Source: Bacidia rubella
Taxonomy: Eukaryota > Ascomycota > Lecanoromycetes > Lecanorales > Ramalinaceae
Assembly: GCA_032158265.1 (NCBI GenBank)
Contig: JAVTIF010000004.1
Span: 1,922,001 to 1,986,000, forward strand
DNA: 64,000 nt
Direction of reading: 5' to 3'
The position numbers and the translations under genes were made by a program. Position 1 is the stretch's first letter. Each line of letters opens with the position of its first letter. This document shows positions 55,418 through 64,000 of the stretch, piece by piece. The notes under the pieces are model-generated. The model was not told where the DNA came from, made no database searches, and saw only the letters and a list, made by a program, of their open reading frames with translations.

Positions 55418-57910
55418 GTTGCACACTTGTAAATGAATGTGATGTTACGTATGCTTGCAAGAGAATGTTATGCAGAAAATGAACGAAATGGTGATACAGC
55501 TGCGCGCCAGCGCAAGTCGAAAGGAATGTAAGAGCTCAAGAAGTCCGAATCTTGAACAACGGCAGACGGACTGCAAAGGGATGGCCATGACTTTATCTTT
55601 CTCGAGAGATTACAGCGTTTTCGACACTGTCATGCCGTGCGTACGAACCAGTCACATCCGAATGGGCAATATCATCTTGCCTTCCCGCTCACCTGGCGAG
55701 CAGGGGCAGTCTGCTTCATGTGAGGGGAAACCGAGGGCTAGTGAGGGTTCATCCCGTTGTCGATATAGTGAAACGTCGCGTATCTGCATTATGCCTGCTT
55801 ATTTCAGATCTCTGGCGGCTCTACGGTCCGCCAAGAAGAGTTCCCGTTTCATGAACGGCCGAGAGCGACTGGCACCAATGATTCTGGGCGTGGTATGTAT
55901 ATATGGGATGTCGACTACCCAGATCGCAGGGATGCATCAAATATCATGTCTCAGAATCCAACAAGGACCCGGGAGGGCAATTTCAGCAGCTATAAGATCA
56001 GGTTGAAAGTAGCGTGAATGTCAGGACCAATGCAAAGGCCACGCTTTTCTCCCTTGTTGTCACAAGGCATTCACATAGCAGAGTCTTGAGTTGCTCGTAA
56101 ATTGTGAGCGGTAGCAGTCGACCCAGGAGCAGGTTACGCAATACAAACAACGATTTATGGGTGACGACAGGTTTGCCCACTGCATAATTTGTGCAAGCTT
56201 TATGCGCCTCCCTCTAGACCTTTTGCGATCTAGACGTAAACTCTATTTCCCCTAAACATCTTTTCTCATTCTCACCGAGTCTCATACCTCCGCGCTCGTC
56301 CATTCGCAACAGAATTGAAATACCGTCGAGCCAACGACATAAAATCCTCTGTATGACTCGTTCGCGCTGGTTATTACCCTCACCCTAAAGGAAAAGAATC
56401 GAAGATAGCTCTCTTGGTTCCGCGCCGACAGCAGTGCTTTGTTGTGGGAAAATGAGCGTCCGAGAAAAGCGTATGCCCTATCGACACGACACAAAGCTAT
56501 GACCTCGAACTCATCGTCGATCCAGCGGTGGTGCATCATCCGACGTTTTCAGGAGAGGAAGAACCCAAGAGCCCCGCGTTCTTGGCCATCTCTCCGCTCA
56601 TCTTGGCTTTGTTTTAGCTTACCATCTGCAGCTTCTCTGTCCAAAGATGGCAAAATTGTCTCCTAGAGCACGGTTGGCGCCGGTAGATCACTCGTGGCGC
56701 TCAGGAACACCGCTGTCAAAGCTCAAGTAAAAACTACGTTTCTCCGTGACCTCGTTGCTAGGAGCTGGGAAGGCGCCCTCACGTCTGACCTCACCTTCGC
56801 TTCTGCTGACATTGAGCTGTTGAATAGCCATGAAGCACCATCTCAACGCCGGCCGGGATGGTTGAACGTGGTAGTGTGTGAGCGCGACTTGCGCCTTCGC
56901 CCTCCCGCACAAGAAAAGTGGTCAAATGTGGCGTCAGCCTTCTCTCCTAACATCAGCCTGATATGCTGATCGTCACCCTTCTTGAACGTCCCCGCACGGG
57001 TGAGGCAGACTCTTCCTGGTGGATCTGCAAATTCCCCGAAGCTGCTATCACTAGCGGCCAAACCTGGAGGGCAGGACATGCATGAACATTGAGCTCTAAG
57101 CTTGCTCTCACATGCCACCGAGCTCCAAGACTTCTGCATGTGTTGATCCATGATAGGCTTAGCTAGCAGGGTTTTTCTAAACCCCCGCCACTCATTTGCG
57201 GTCAACTATACGTCGAGATAGAGTATGATGTGACATGATGTGCTTATAGATCATGCTTGATCACCCTCGCTTGTCTGCTTTTTGATCCGGACTTGGCTGT
57301 GAATAGTGGTCTGTGTCCTAGCACGGGCCATGTATGGAGTGGATGGCAATCTGAGGCAATGGGGATCTAGTGGACCATCCTTGTGGCTTGGCCAAAGCCA
57401 ACCACGACCTTCCCCACGCCTTAAAAATCATTCGAGTATTTGTATAAGGTCGTTTGAGTCTGAAAGACCCCAGGATCGACGATTGACACGTATGACTCCC
57501 CGATCTATGTAGAAAGCGCTTACTATTCAGGGTTTTGTCTGTTTTCTTGGAAAGAGCTATGTCTATCGTGCTTGGTGATGGTCATAGGGAAACGAGGCTC
57601 TACCATCACCCTACCAGCCTTGTACCTCACGCAACTATTTCGTCATATGGCGTCCGAAATTAGAATATTCTTTGTCAACGAAAGCCCAATCCGTTCAGCT
57701 TTCACGTCAATCAGAGTGTTGAACATACTTGGCACGTGGGTGATGTGCTGTTCGGATGATACGTCAAAGGTCTGAACTCCACAAGCTCCAGTCTACAAAT
57801 ATCAGTGCCAGGTTCCATTGAAAGGGATTCAACTCGACCTTCTTTTCCTAACAACAGGTCCCCTATCACTTCAATTTCAAATCTCAAGTCTTCAAACCTC
57901 ATTCAGCATC
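55418..57910. other. 2.5 kb intergenic region, no supported gene
   Basis: Several ORFs of 60-180 codons occur (55455-56006 plus, 56282-56539 minus, 56694-56969 plus, 56843-57205 minus), none with domain, signal peptide or splice support. The right end is the promoter of the Asn/His-rich secreted protein. Confidence 0.4.
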
Positions 57911-58354
57911 ATGAAAGGCGTCTACGTTGCTGCAGCAGCATGTCTGCTCTCCTTGACTCCCATCATTGCTGTCCCAATGCCTGGCGCAGTCGCTGTACCT
58001 GTTGCGGCCCTGGACAAGCGAGTCCTCGAGTCGTCGCTTCAAACGAGGACCAACAATAACAACAATAATGATAATAACAACAACCAGAATGAGCACCCTC
58101 AACATCACAATGAACACGAGAACGAGCACCCCCAGAACAACAATAACAATCACCAGAATGAGCATCCTCAAGACAACAACAACAACAACCATCAGAATGA
58201 TCACCAAAACGATAACCAGAATCACCACCCAGGAAACAACCACAACCAAAATGAGCATTCTCAGAACAATAACAACAACCATCAGAACGAGCACCCCAAA
58301 CAGAATAACAACCAGGACAACAACCAGAACAATCATCAGAACAACCATCACTAG
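57911..58354 (+). CDS. Secreted Asn/His/Gln-rich repeat protein (147 aa)
   Basis: ATG 57911 opens a signal peptide (MKGVYVAAAACLLSLTPIIA) and gives 147 residues; the ORF is open 31 codons further upstream, but that part is not leader-like. A dibasic Kex2-type site, DKR, ends at residue 37. From about residue 47 to the end the protein consists of Asn runs alternating with HQNEHPQ-type units, almost without hydrophobic residues. No cysteine after the leader. Such a peptide would be disordered, and His-rich repeats can bind Zn, Cu or Ni; both are inference. The gene stops just after NNHQNNHH. Family not recognised; it could be a fast-evolving secreted peptide or a repeat-expanded remnant. Confidence 0.7.
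   Translation: MKGVYVAAAACLLSLTPIIAVPMPGAVAVPVAALDKRVLESSLQTRTNNNNNNDNNNNQNEHPQHHNEHENEHPQNNNNNHQNEHPQDNNNNNHQNDHQNDNQNHHPGNNHNQNEHSQNNNNNHQNEHPKQNNNQDNNQNNHQNNHH
58065..58350 (+). repeat. AAC/CAN-rich degenerate tandem repeat inside the coding region
   Basis: Repeated AACAACAAC blocks alternating with CA(C/T)CAGAA(T/C)GAGCA units of about 40 nt. Encodes the Asn run plus HQNEHPQ modules; copy number is likely to vary. Confidence 0.7.
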
Positions 58355-58496
58355 GGCAGCTACAACTTGCGACGGCAGCCCGTTCGCAGTCAGCCTCGGG
58401 CCATTGTGGAGGAAATTGTATACATGATCGTACATAGGACACTCTTTTCGCGACTCATTCGATGATTGAACATACTGAATAATGACAATCCACCAC

Positions 58497-59153
58497 CTAA
58501 CTCACCTCCACCCCGCCCTCCTTCTCCTTCCCGAACTCCACATGCGCAATAACCTTTTCCTTCATCCCCCACGCCCCACCCTTCCACACCACAATCCTCG
58601 CACTCTCCAAACACCCTTTGTCCCTCGCCGCGCCCCCAACACCCTTCATAATCCACAAGGCATCCTCGTAAGTCGGGTACGCATCAAGCACCTTTCGGAT
58701 ATGTATGGAAACACCATCGTGGTCAATCTTTCCGCCCAGAGCTCCGTCTTTCTGGAAATTTATGCTGGTGCTCATTCCGAACTGTTGCGTTAGGTACGTG
58801 TATATTTGAGCGCCGTGCGTGCTTGCTGAGTCTATGGCGGAGAGCGGGAGGGTTACAGAGGCGGGGCCGCGCGGGACGGTGAAGTAGTGGAGGCGATAGG
58901 GGGACCTGGGGATTGTGTAGTCGACTCCTTCGCTGTGAGGGGGGTTAGTATGTAAGACGTGAGGAGATGGGGATGGGTGGGCTTACGGTGGGTATGCCTG
59001 GTTGTTGGCGCCAGGTGTAGGAACATCGACTGGAGAACGCTGTTTGAGGTCCAGGGACTCTGGGTTAGGATTATTTGAAGTTGGAGCAGCCCAAGATGCT
59101 GAGATCAAGCGAAGAGCTACGAGAGCTAGGATTGGAAAGCGGAAATGTTGCAT
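58497..59153 (-). CDS. Small secreted protein, 200 aa
   Basis: Exons 58987-59153 and 58497-58932 join in phase across a 54-nt intron (GTAAGC donor, CTCACAG acceptor, ACTAAC branch) to 200 residues. Signal peptide MQHFRFPILALVALRLISASWA. The mature protein has one cysteine, a KQRS processing-like site near residue 40, GVDYTIPRSPYRLHYFTVP, a helix YLTQQFGM, and a C-terminus with ARIVVWKGGAWGMKEKVIAHVEF. I recognise no family. Codon composition is strongly skewed: the plus strand is G-rich over the 5' end and C-rich over the 3' end of this minus-strand gene, as in other intact genes here. Confidence 0.7.
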
Positions 59154-59778
59154 GATGCCTGAAGCCGGCTAATCGTCGTGGAATAGCCCACTTCTATAGC
59201 TTCAGCAATGGAAGTGGAGACGCTATACTTAGACGACTAGATTCGGCTCCGCCACCGTCAATGTTTCGGTTATCAAACCCATGTCGTGCTACACCGTGAC
59301 ACAGGCATTCTGAACATCTGGTGGTGGTCTTGGAAACGGTGATTCATGGACGGCAACCCATCTTTCACAAAAGCCGCAATATATCACCATGAACGGCATC
59401 ATGCTGGGCAAGTCGCGCATTATGAGCGATTGGAAACATCACGCCAAGACGAACTAAATGAAAAGACACAAGTCTCAGTCCGCAGTATTTGCGATGCGCG
59501 ATGTCTCATTCTTTGCTCTGCACGGGACATCGGAGCGATCTTCATCACATGTGGAGGTTTGCTATGCCCAGACAGCTTAATTAGGAGTATGCGAGCATGG
59601 AGCCTAGAATTTGGTGACTTGGTACCCCGCTGCACTCATGATATAAGGCCAGAGTATAGACCCATGAGCTGATGTTATAAGCGATTATGGCGATTGTGGA
59701 AAGAAACGAGGCGGAATACCACACCACAGAATATGTGTTTGCCCTCTCTCGGCGTATGCACAATCATAACCAGGCAGA
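59154..59778. other. Intergenic, no gene seen
   Basis: Promoter of the 58.5 kb gene and 3' flank of the 59.8 kb gene. ORFs at 59346-59672 and 59420-59635 are antisense to each other and unsupported. Confidence 0.4.
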
Positions 59779-60182
59779 TCATTTACGAAGTCTACCAACA
59801 TTCTGCCTCTTCCTGAAAGCAAGTCCATTGCCTGTCTTGATAAGAAACTTGCAACATACACCCTCCGGGCTGGGATTAGAGCCATCTGTGCAGGAATAAC
59901 GCGGTGCCAAGGTCTGTCCCAGCGCATTACCGCCCTCGCTAAGTAGATGCTATCAGCTTCGATCAATCCACACGAGGAAGATACGTACATGCGCAAGCAA
60001 CTATATTTCGTGTTCTCCCAAGTCTTCGCACACCATAAGTCCGCGTCTGCTGGTGTGGGGAGTTCACGGTCCACGGGCGGGTCTCTGTAAGCGCATCCAT
60101 TTTGCGTAGGCATGGGAAGATAGCTCTTTTGATCATTGCCGGAGCAATAGGTGAGGGTTTGTGTTGCCTTCTCAGTTGTCAT
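59779..60182 (-). CDS. Small cysteine-rich protein, 7 Cys, no visible leader (117 aa)
   Basis: Exons 59989-60182 and 59779-59938 join in phase over a 50-nt intron (GTACGT donor, CTACTTAG acceptor) to 117 residues. Without splicing the frame would continue to 59685 but lose the C-terminal cysteines. Cys residues at 13, 30, 51, 62, 81, 93 and 94; the end reads PRYSCTDGSNPSPEGVCCKF. The beginning MTTEKATQTLTYC is hydrophilic, with no signal peptide. Either an upstream leader exon was missed or the protein is truncated at the 5' end. The Cys spacing is that of fungal extracellular proteins, so the first explanation seems better. Family not recognised. Confidence 0.55.
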
Positions 60183-60371
60183 TACGGTTGTGCTATGCTT
60201 GACGCATTAGTTTTTTTCGCTTTATCAGTGCCAATCAATTTTGTCATCGCTCGTTGCGACTACCATAATAAGTAGTAGAGTTAGATGCGGGGTTTGAGGC
60301 AAAGAAGGAGAGATATGAAAGAACAGATTATGAAGCAAGATGGCTTACGCTTCTGCTGTAGAAAAGCCAGC

Positions 60372-60935
60372 TTAAACCTGATTGTCGGATATCTGTGTTA
60401 CGACCGGCGGTGGACCGGTATTGCCCGGTGGAGGTGGCAAGTCTGTCGCACCGTGACCTGGCCAGGTACGACGCGCGTTTGTAGTGCCATCCAAAACACA
60501 GTTCACCGCAGTGCCTTCCACCAGCAGCGACGCTGTCGTAGGCCCGCAGTCACATGGGGCTGCAAAGAGTGAAGGCATGGGTGCAGAACACAAGGGGCCA
60601 CCCGTATGCTTGGTATCTTGGAGGTGGGAGAATTCGATACTTGGCCCTTCGACATAGGCGTCGAGTGCCACTGATACAGTTAGCTCGATCGCAACACTAC
60701 CGGCCGGTTCAGGATCAATAGACTCTGTAGCTTTGTCCAATTGAACCAAGTCTAACGTCAAGGTCTCGGTAGCGTTCGGCTGTTCTTCGTGGGAGCTTTC
60801 CAATTCCTGATTCGGATAATCGTACCCATTAGAGACGATTGGATAAGCCTTCTGATTGAACGCTTCCGGGATCACAATCGCTAGGTTTTGATTAAGTCAA
60901 TCTGTTTGCCGTGTGTGGATGGACTTCTTACCCAT
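60372..60935 (-). CDS. Putative C-terminal part of a decayed secreted metallopeptidase-like gene
   Basis: As an isolated model, exons 60932-60935 and 60372-60880 (51-nt intron, GTAAGA donor, CCTAG acceptor) give 170 residues starting MAIVIPEAFNQ. However, the upstream sequence reads AAYFYVSMA in phase with that exon, preceded by a GTAAGT...TTAG intron, which looks like the end of the domain begun in the gene at 61143-61993. Fungal secreted M35-like proteins typically end with a Tyr/Phe-rich 'NADNYAxF' helix at that point. The remaining sequence is acidic, then Pro/Gly-rich, with CxxAP and CDCG cysteines. I therefore think both models are parts of one gene that no longer has a continuous frame. 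Confidence 0.45.
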
Positions 60936-61142
60936 GGAGACGTAGAAGTATGCCGCAGCTAAGACATTCGGGCATTGGAGAAAGTCTCTAACACGGACCA
61001 GAAGACTTACGGATTCGGAGTAGTAGATCTGTTCCGCGATTCTTTTACGACAGCTCAGCTTCTGCCCAAATCGCTTGTGGGTGTGCTAATCGTAAGGCGG
61101 CATCCCTAGACACTACCAAAGTAATAGTCACGGACTCTATTG

Positions 61143-61993
61143 CTAATGCAGTCTTCTCTTACAAGTCCGGATCCCGATCGAGCGAATCGTCAGCAATTGA
61201 CTCATGACATGCATCTCTGCGATTTCTTTGTGGTCTTCCATGCGGTGAATGTCCTTGTTCGCATTGTCTGTCACTTCTCTTACTTTGGCCGGCAGTAGAG
61301 GTAGCTCCCAGAAGTCAGGACAAATATTCCAGTATATGGTATCCTGGTGTAGACAGGTGAGTTGATGACAATTGCAGCCACGGAGCAAGAGTCTTACCCA
61401 ACGGTTGAACCAGCCATAGTTGTTGACTGCATTCAGCCACCTTATATTCTTACAGTCCATGCCTTTACCCCAGTCATAGTCACATCCAACGTACAGGTAG
61501 GTATTGATCCATCCGTCTCGGCCGACTTCGCCTTTCGAGAGCGGCTTAGCGGCGGCGCTGATCCTGAGGTAATTGTCTTGTTTGAGGATTCAGTAACCTC
61601 AAAACGAAGTGACCTCTTCTCACGAGATGTCTGGGTATGCTCACTTCTGATCCAATCCTCATTCTTGTCAAAGCCTTGAACCATCCAATTTTGGACGTCG
61701 GGCTGCCACATATGAAAGGCGTCTCGTTTCCACAACTTGACACGGTCGGACATGCCGGCAACGTTGTTCGGCATTGCCCGAAGATCTTTTTGCTGCTTCT
61801 CGGTACATTTGCCTCCGTCAAACCGCATATCGAAAACATACTGAAAGCTTGGTTTCTGTGAAGGCGAAGGAATTCCTTCGATCTTGACGTTGCTGGGTTG
61901 CGCAATCTGACTGAGAGGGCTCTGGGCCAGCACAAAGGAAATGAAGATGCCAGCGTGGAGAAGCAAAGTGCAAAGGCCTCGAAAGATAAGCAT
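61143..61993 (-). CDS. Secreted protein, metallopeptidase-like N-terminal part (242 aa)
   Basis: Exons 61645-61993, 61398-61576 and 61143-61343 with introns of 68 and 54 nt join in phase to 242 residues. Signal peptide MLIFRGLCTLLLHAGIFISFVLA. Mature features: YLYVGCDYDWGKGMDCKN, WFNRWDTIYWNICPDFWELP; the last resembles the 'xxFCPxFF' strand of fungal M35-type metalloendopeptidases. The zinc-binding HExxH expected about 30 residues later is not present in this frame. A HES... motif occurs in another frame (around 61190-61200), and RDAALRLAHPQAIW in a third. I read this as loss of the catalytic region by small indels. Secretion is supported; peptidase ancestry is an inference from layout. Confidence 0.5.
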
Positions 61994-64000
61994 GCTTGAA
62001 AGTTTCTGTGATTTCGCTTTGTTCCAGATTGATACTTTCGCAAGCAGATGTACAGTGCATGAAGAGACTTATGTTGAAATTTGGAATGGCTATGCTCAAT
62101 GTACAATAAGCCTGCATACCAACCGTAGTGGGTGGCTCACTGTGGCTGCCATGAAGGCTAAAGCGTTTTTGCACATGTTATAAAATCAGAATCTTGCTAG
62201 ATTATATGCAAGGCGCTAATGTATGCCTGTCATTATTCTAGTGAGAAGACGGAAGCCTGACAAGAACGTGCCAAGTGGTCATTGAACAAGGAATTGAAGC
62301 CTGCCTTTCCAAAAGACAAATAAATCAAGGGAAAGTCTTTTCTGCTAGTCAATACAGTGCCAAACAAATCGTCAATCCAGCGCCGTTGTTGAAAGCCTAC
62401 CGGCTATGAAAGTGCAAATGAGAGTTTGAGCCTGCAGATCGACGTGCAAGTAATGCAACCCATCGTTCGAAGCCAACGAGCAGATGGTAAGGAGCGAGGT
62501 TGCTAACAAAACACTAGTCAATAAAGTCAGGCTCTATAGATCGGTGATGCCAACGACAAGCTCAATTGCAGAGACATTGGCGCGCAAGGGTATACAACCT
62601 GATTTCGAGGAGGCTTGCCAGACTCTACTATTGTAGGGCGCAAGACGTGGAGAACAATGGTGTATGTCTATTCGAGATCAGTGTAGTAAAACAGCACTCG
62701 ATTCGAGGGTAGATCTGAAGGTTCGTGAGCCAAACGGCACAGCTACATCTCTGGTTGGTACAATTCCCCCGTGGCAAAGTCACAACAAGGCAGGGCTGTA
62801 ACCAACGTTGGTGTCAAGCGTTCCGATGTTGCAGGGCAACATATGACGTCTAATACAAGGTTTCATACTGGTTTGAGGCTGAGTTAATTGACAGTCTGCT
62901 TGATCTGCTGTTTGCCTTCGCCTAGGAGGACCAAGACGGAGCCAGTCTGAGCAGACAGGACCACCTTCCCTCGCGACGGGACAGCCGCGTCTCCGATGCA
63001 CCGTAGTATTGGTACTGTCTAATCTGCATAATCTAAGCTCTTTCCCACACTACATTTGGCAATGGCGTGAAACTTGAGGCACAATGTAGATTTTCCAGGG
63101 TTCTCCAAGACACTGCGGTCCTTCTCCTTTGCTTCCACCTATACTAAGCCATCGCAAATCGGAGGAGTGTGAGGTGGCTTCGTAGCCATGATCGGACTAG
63201 AAGTCGAATGGTATTGATATGGGCAGCATAATGCAACCTCTGTAGACAACGACTCTTAGGCTTCAATTGATCAATGGTTCTGTAAACACCGACGACTGTA
63301 TTCTGTGACGTTGCTCGCTCTGCACATGACCCGGCACTTGTGTACGCTGGAGCTGACCAGCCGAACTCGGTCTTATCTTCCCAGGTCATTGCATGCTGTT
63401 TGTCTGCGACTGAGAGCTTCACGGGTTGGGTGCCTTTATTCTTCGACGCTTTTCGACATCAAAGCCAAGCAGGTCGCGTGGAGGTTGTCATGACGCTAGC
63501 CAGGAAGCAGAGTGTACACAGCAATCACGATCCCGCACTGTAATCCAAGCTTTTCTTCTCTGTCCGCCGAATTTTTTCATCAATGCCCAGAAGCTGACTC
63601 TTGCATGTTTCACTCTCCATATCTTGCGCTGACGACGCGGTACAGGCGCGCAATCCAAGTAGGTAGCATTGGCAGGCGTGAATGGCAGACCTTCACGTCG
63701 CAGAAGGAGGAAAACCACAACCAAAACGACAATTTAGAATATGGCCAAGCAATCAACCACCGAAGCTTTTCCGGCTGACTCATCAAGTCCGCCAAGTCCC
63801 TCATGTTTCTGCAGATTCTCTGTCTTGTCTCTTTTGCCCTTCCACAAAGTAGTGCACCCAAGAAGATTCTCCGACCATGAACACCGTGATGTCATGTGTC
63901 GCGCCGCACTGGCCGCTTTCCAGCGATGTGACTCGAGAAAATCCTATGGAGGGCGCAAAACACGCCCTCGACTTCACTTTTTGTTTCCGAGCAATGGATG
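61994..64000. other. 2 kb without a supported gene
   Basis: Promoter of the 61 kb gene on the left. To the right, many short overlapping ORFs on both strands (62780-63001, 63144-63422, 63305-63632, 63610-63861) without leader, domain or convincing splice sites. An exon of a gene running past the right edge cannot be excluded. Confidence 0.4.

Noticed and set aside
55455..56006. Plus-strand ORF of 183 codons
   Set aside because: Start codon context poor, composition like random sequence, no motif.
56843..57205. Minus-strand ORF with several cysteines
   Set aside because: No signal peptide; cysteines irregular; overlaps another unsupported ORF on the opposite strand.

Overview
The window reads as nuclear DNA of a filamentous ascomycete (Pezizomycotina; Dothideomycetes is my guess). 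Genes carry short introns of about 47-107 nt with GTRNGY donors and CTAAC/CTGAC-like branch points, and the families are typical of that group: F-box-like 'LPxEIR' proteins, a kinase-TPR fusion, a fungal rhodopsin-domain membrane protein, small cysteine-rich secreted proteins and MFS drug transporters. I saw no tRNA, rRNA, CRISPR array or intact transposon. Exon models were built by hand from reading frame, splice consensus and exact phase arithmetic.

Layout. 1-4.8 kb: the edge of an unrecognised gene, then a gene whose protein belongs to a family I know from bacteria, here with normal fungal introns but broken by several one-base losses. 5-20 kb: an accessory block of F-box-like paralogues at 6.6, 8.1, 9.8, 15.5, 16.8 and 18.1 kb plus a relic at 19.6 kb, with a protein kinase-TPR fusion gene at 11.3-14.5 kb. 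20.8-28 kb: a small secreted protein, an isochorismatase-type hydrolase, a 692-residue secretory/membrane protein and a DUF89/ARMT1-type enzyme. 31-37 kb: a DHA1-type MFS transporter, a secreted protein with an internal duplication and a WW-domain protein with tandem YDQ repeats. 37-46 kb: a membrane-anchored hypothetical protein, a long four-exon gene that joins a trypsin-like domain to an MFS transporter, and a rhodopsin-domain protein. 46-62 kb: secretory genes (an 8-Cys protein, a DHA2-type MFS transporter, a 750-residue secreted protein, a secreted protein with an N-terminal His after the signal peptide, an Asn/His-rich protein, two further small proteins and a decayed metallopeptidase-like gene). 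62-64 kb holds no gene I can support.

Two window-wide signals stand out. Several genes in accessory families are interrupted by single-base changes, mostly in short homopolymer runs, which means either real decay or assembly error. Separately, a subset of intact genes is strongly C-rich on the coding strand at the 5' end and strongly G-rich at the 3' end. The best candidate for something new is the peptidase-MFS fusion at 39.4-43.4 kb, which is open and in phase across all four exons.
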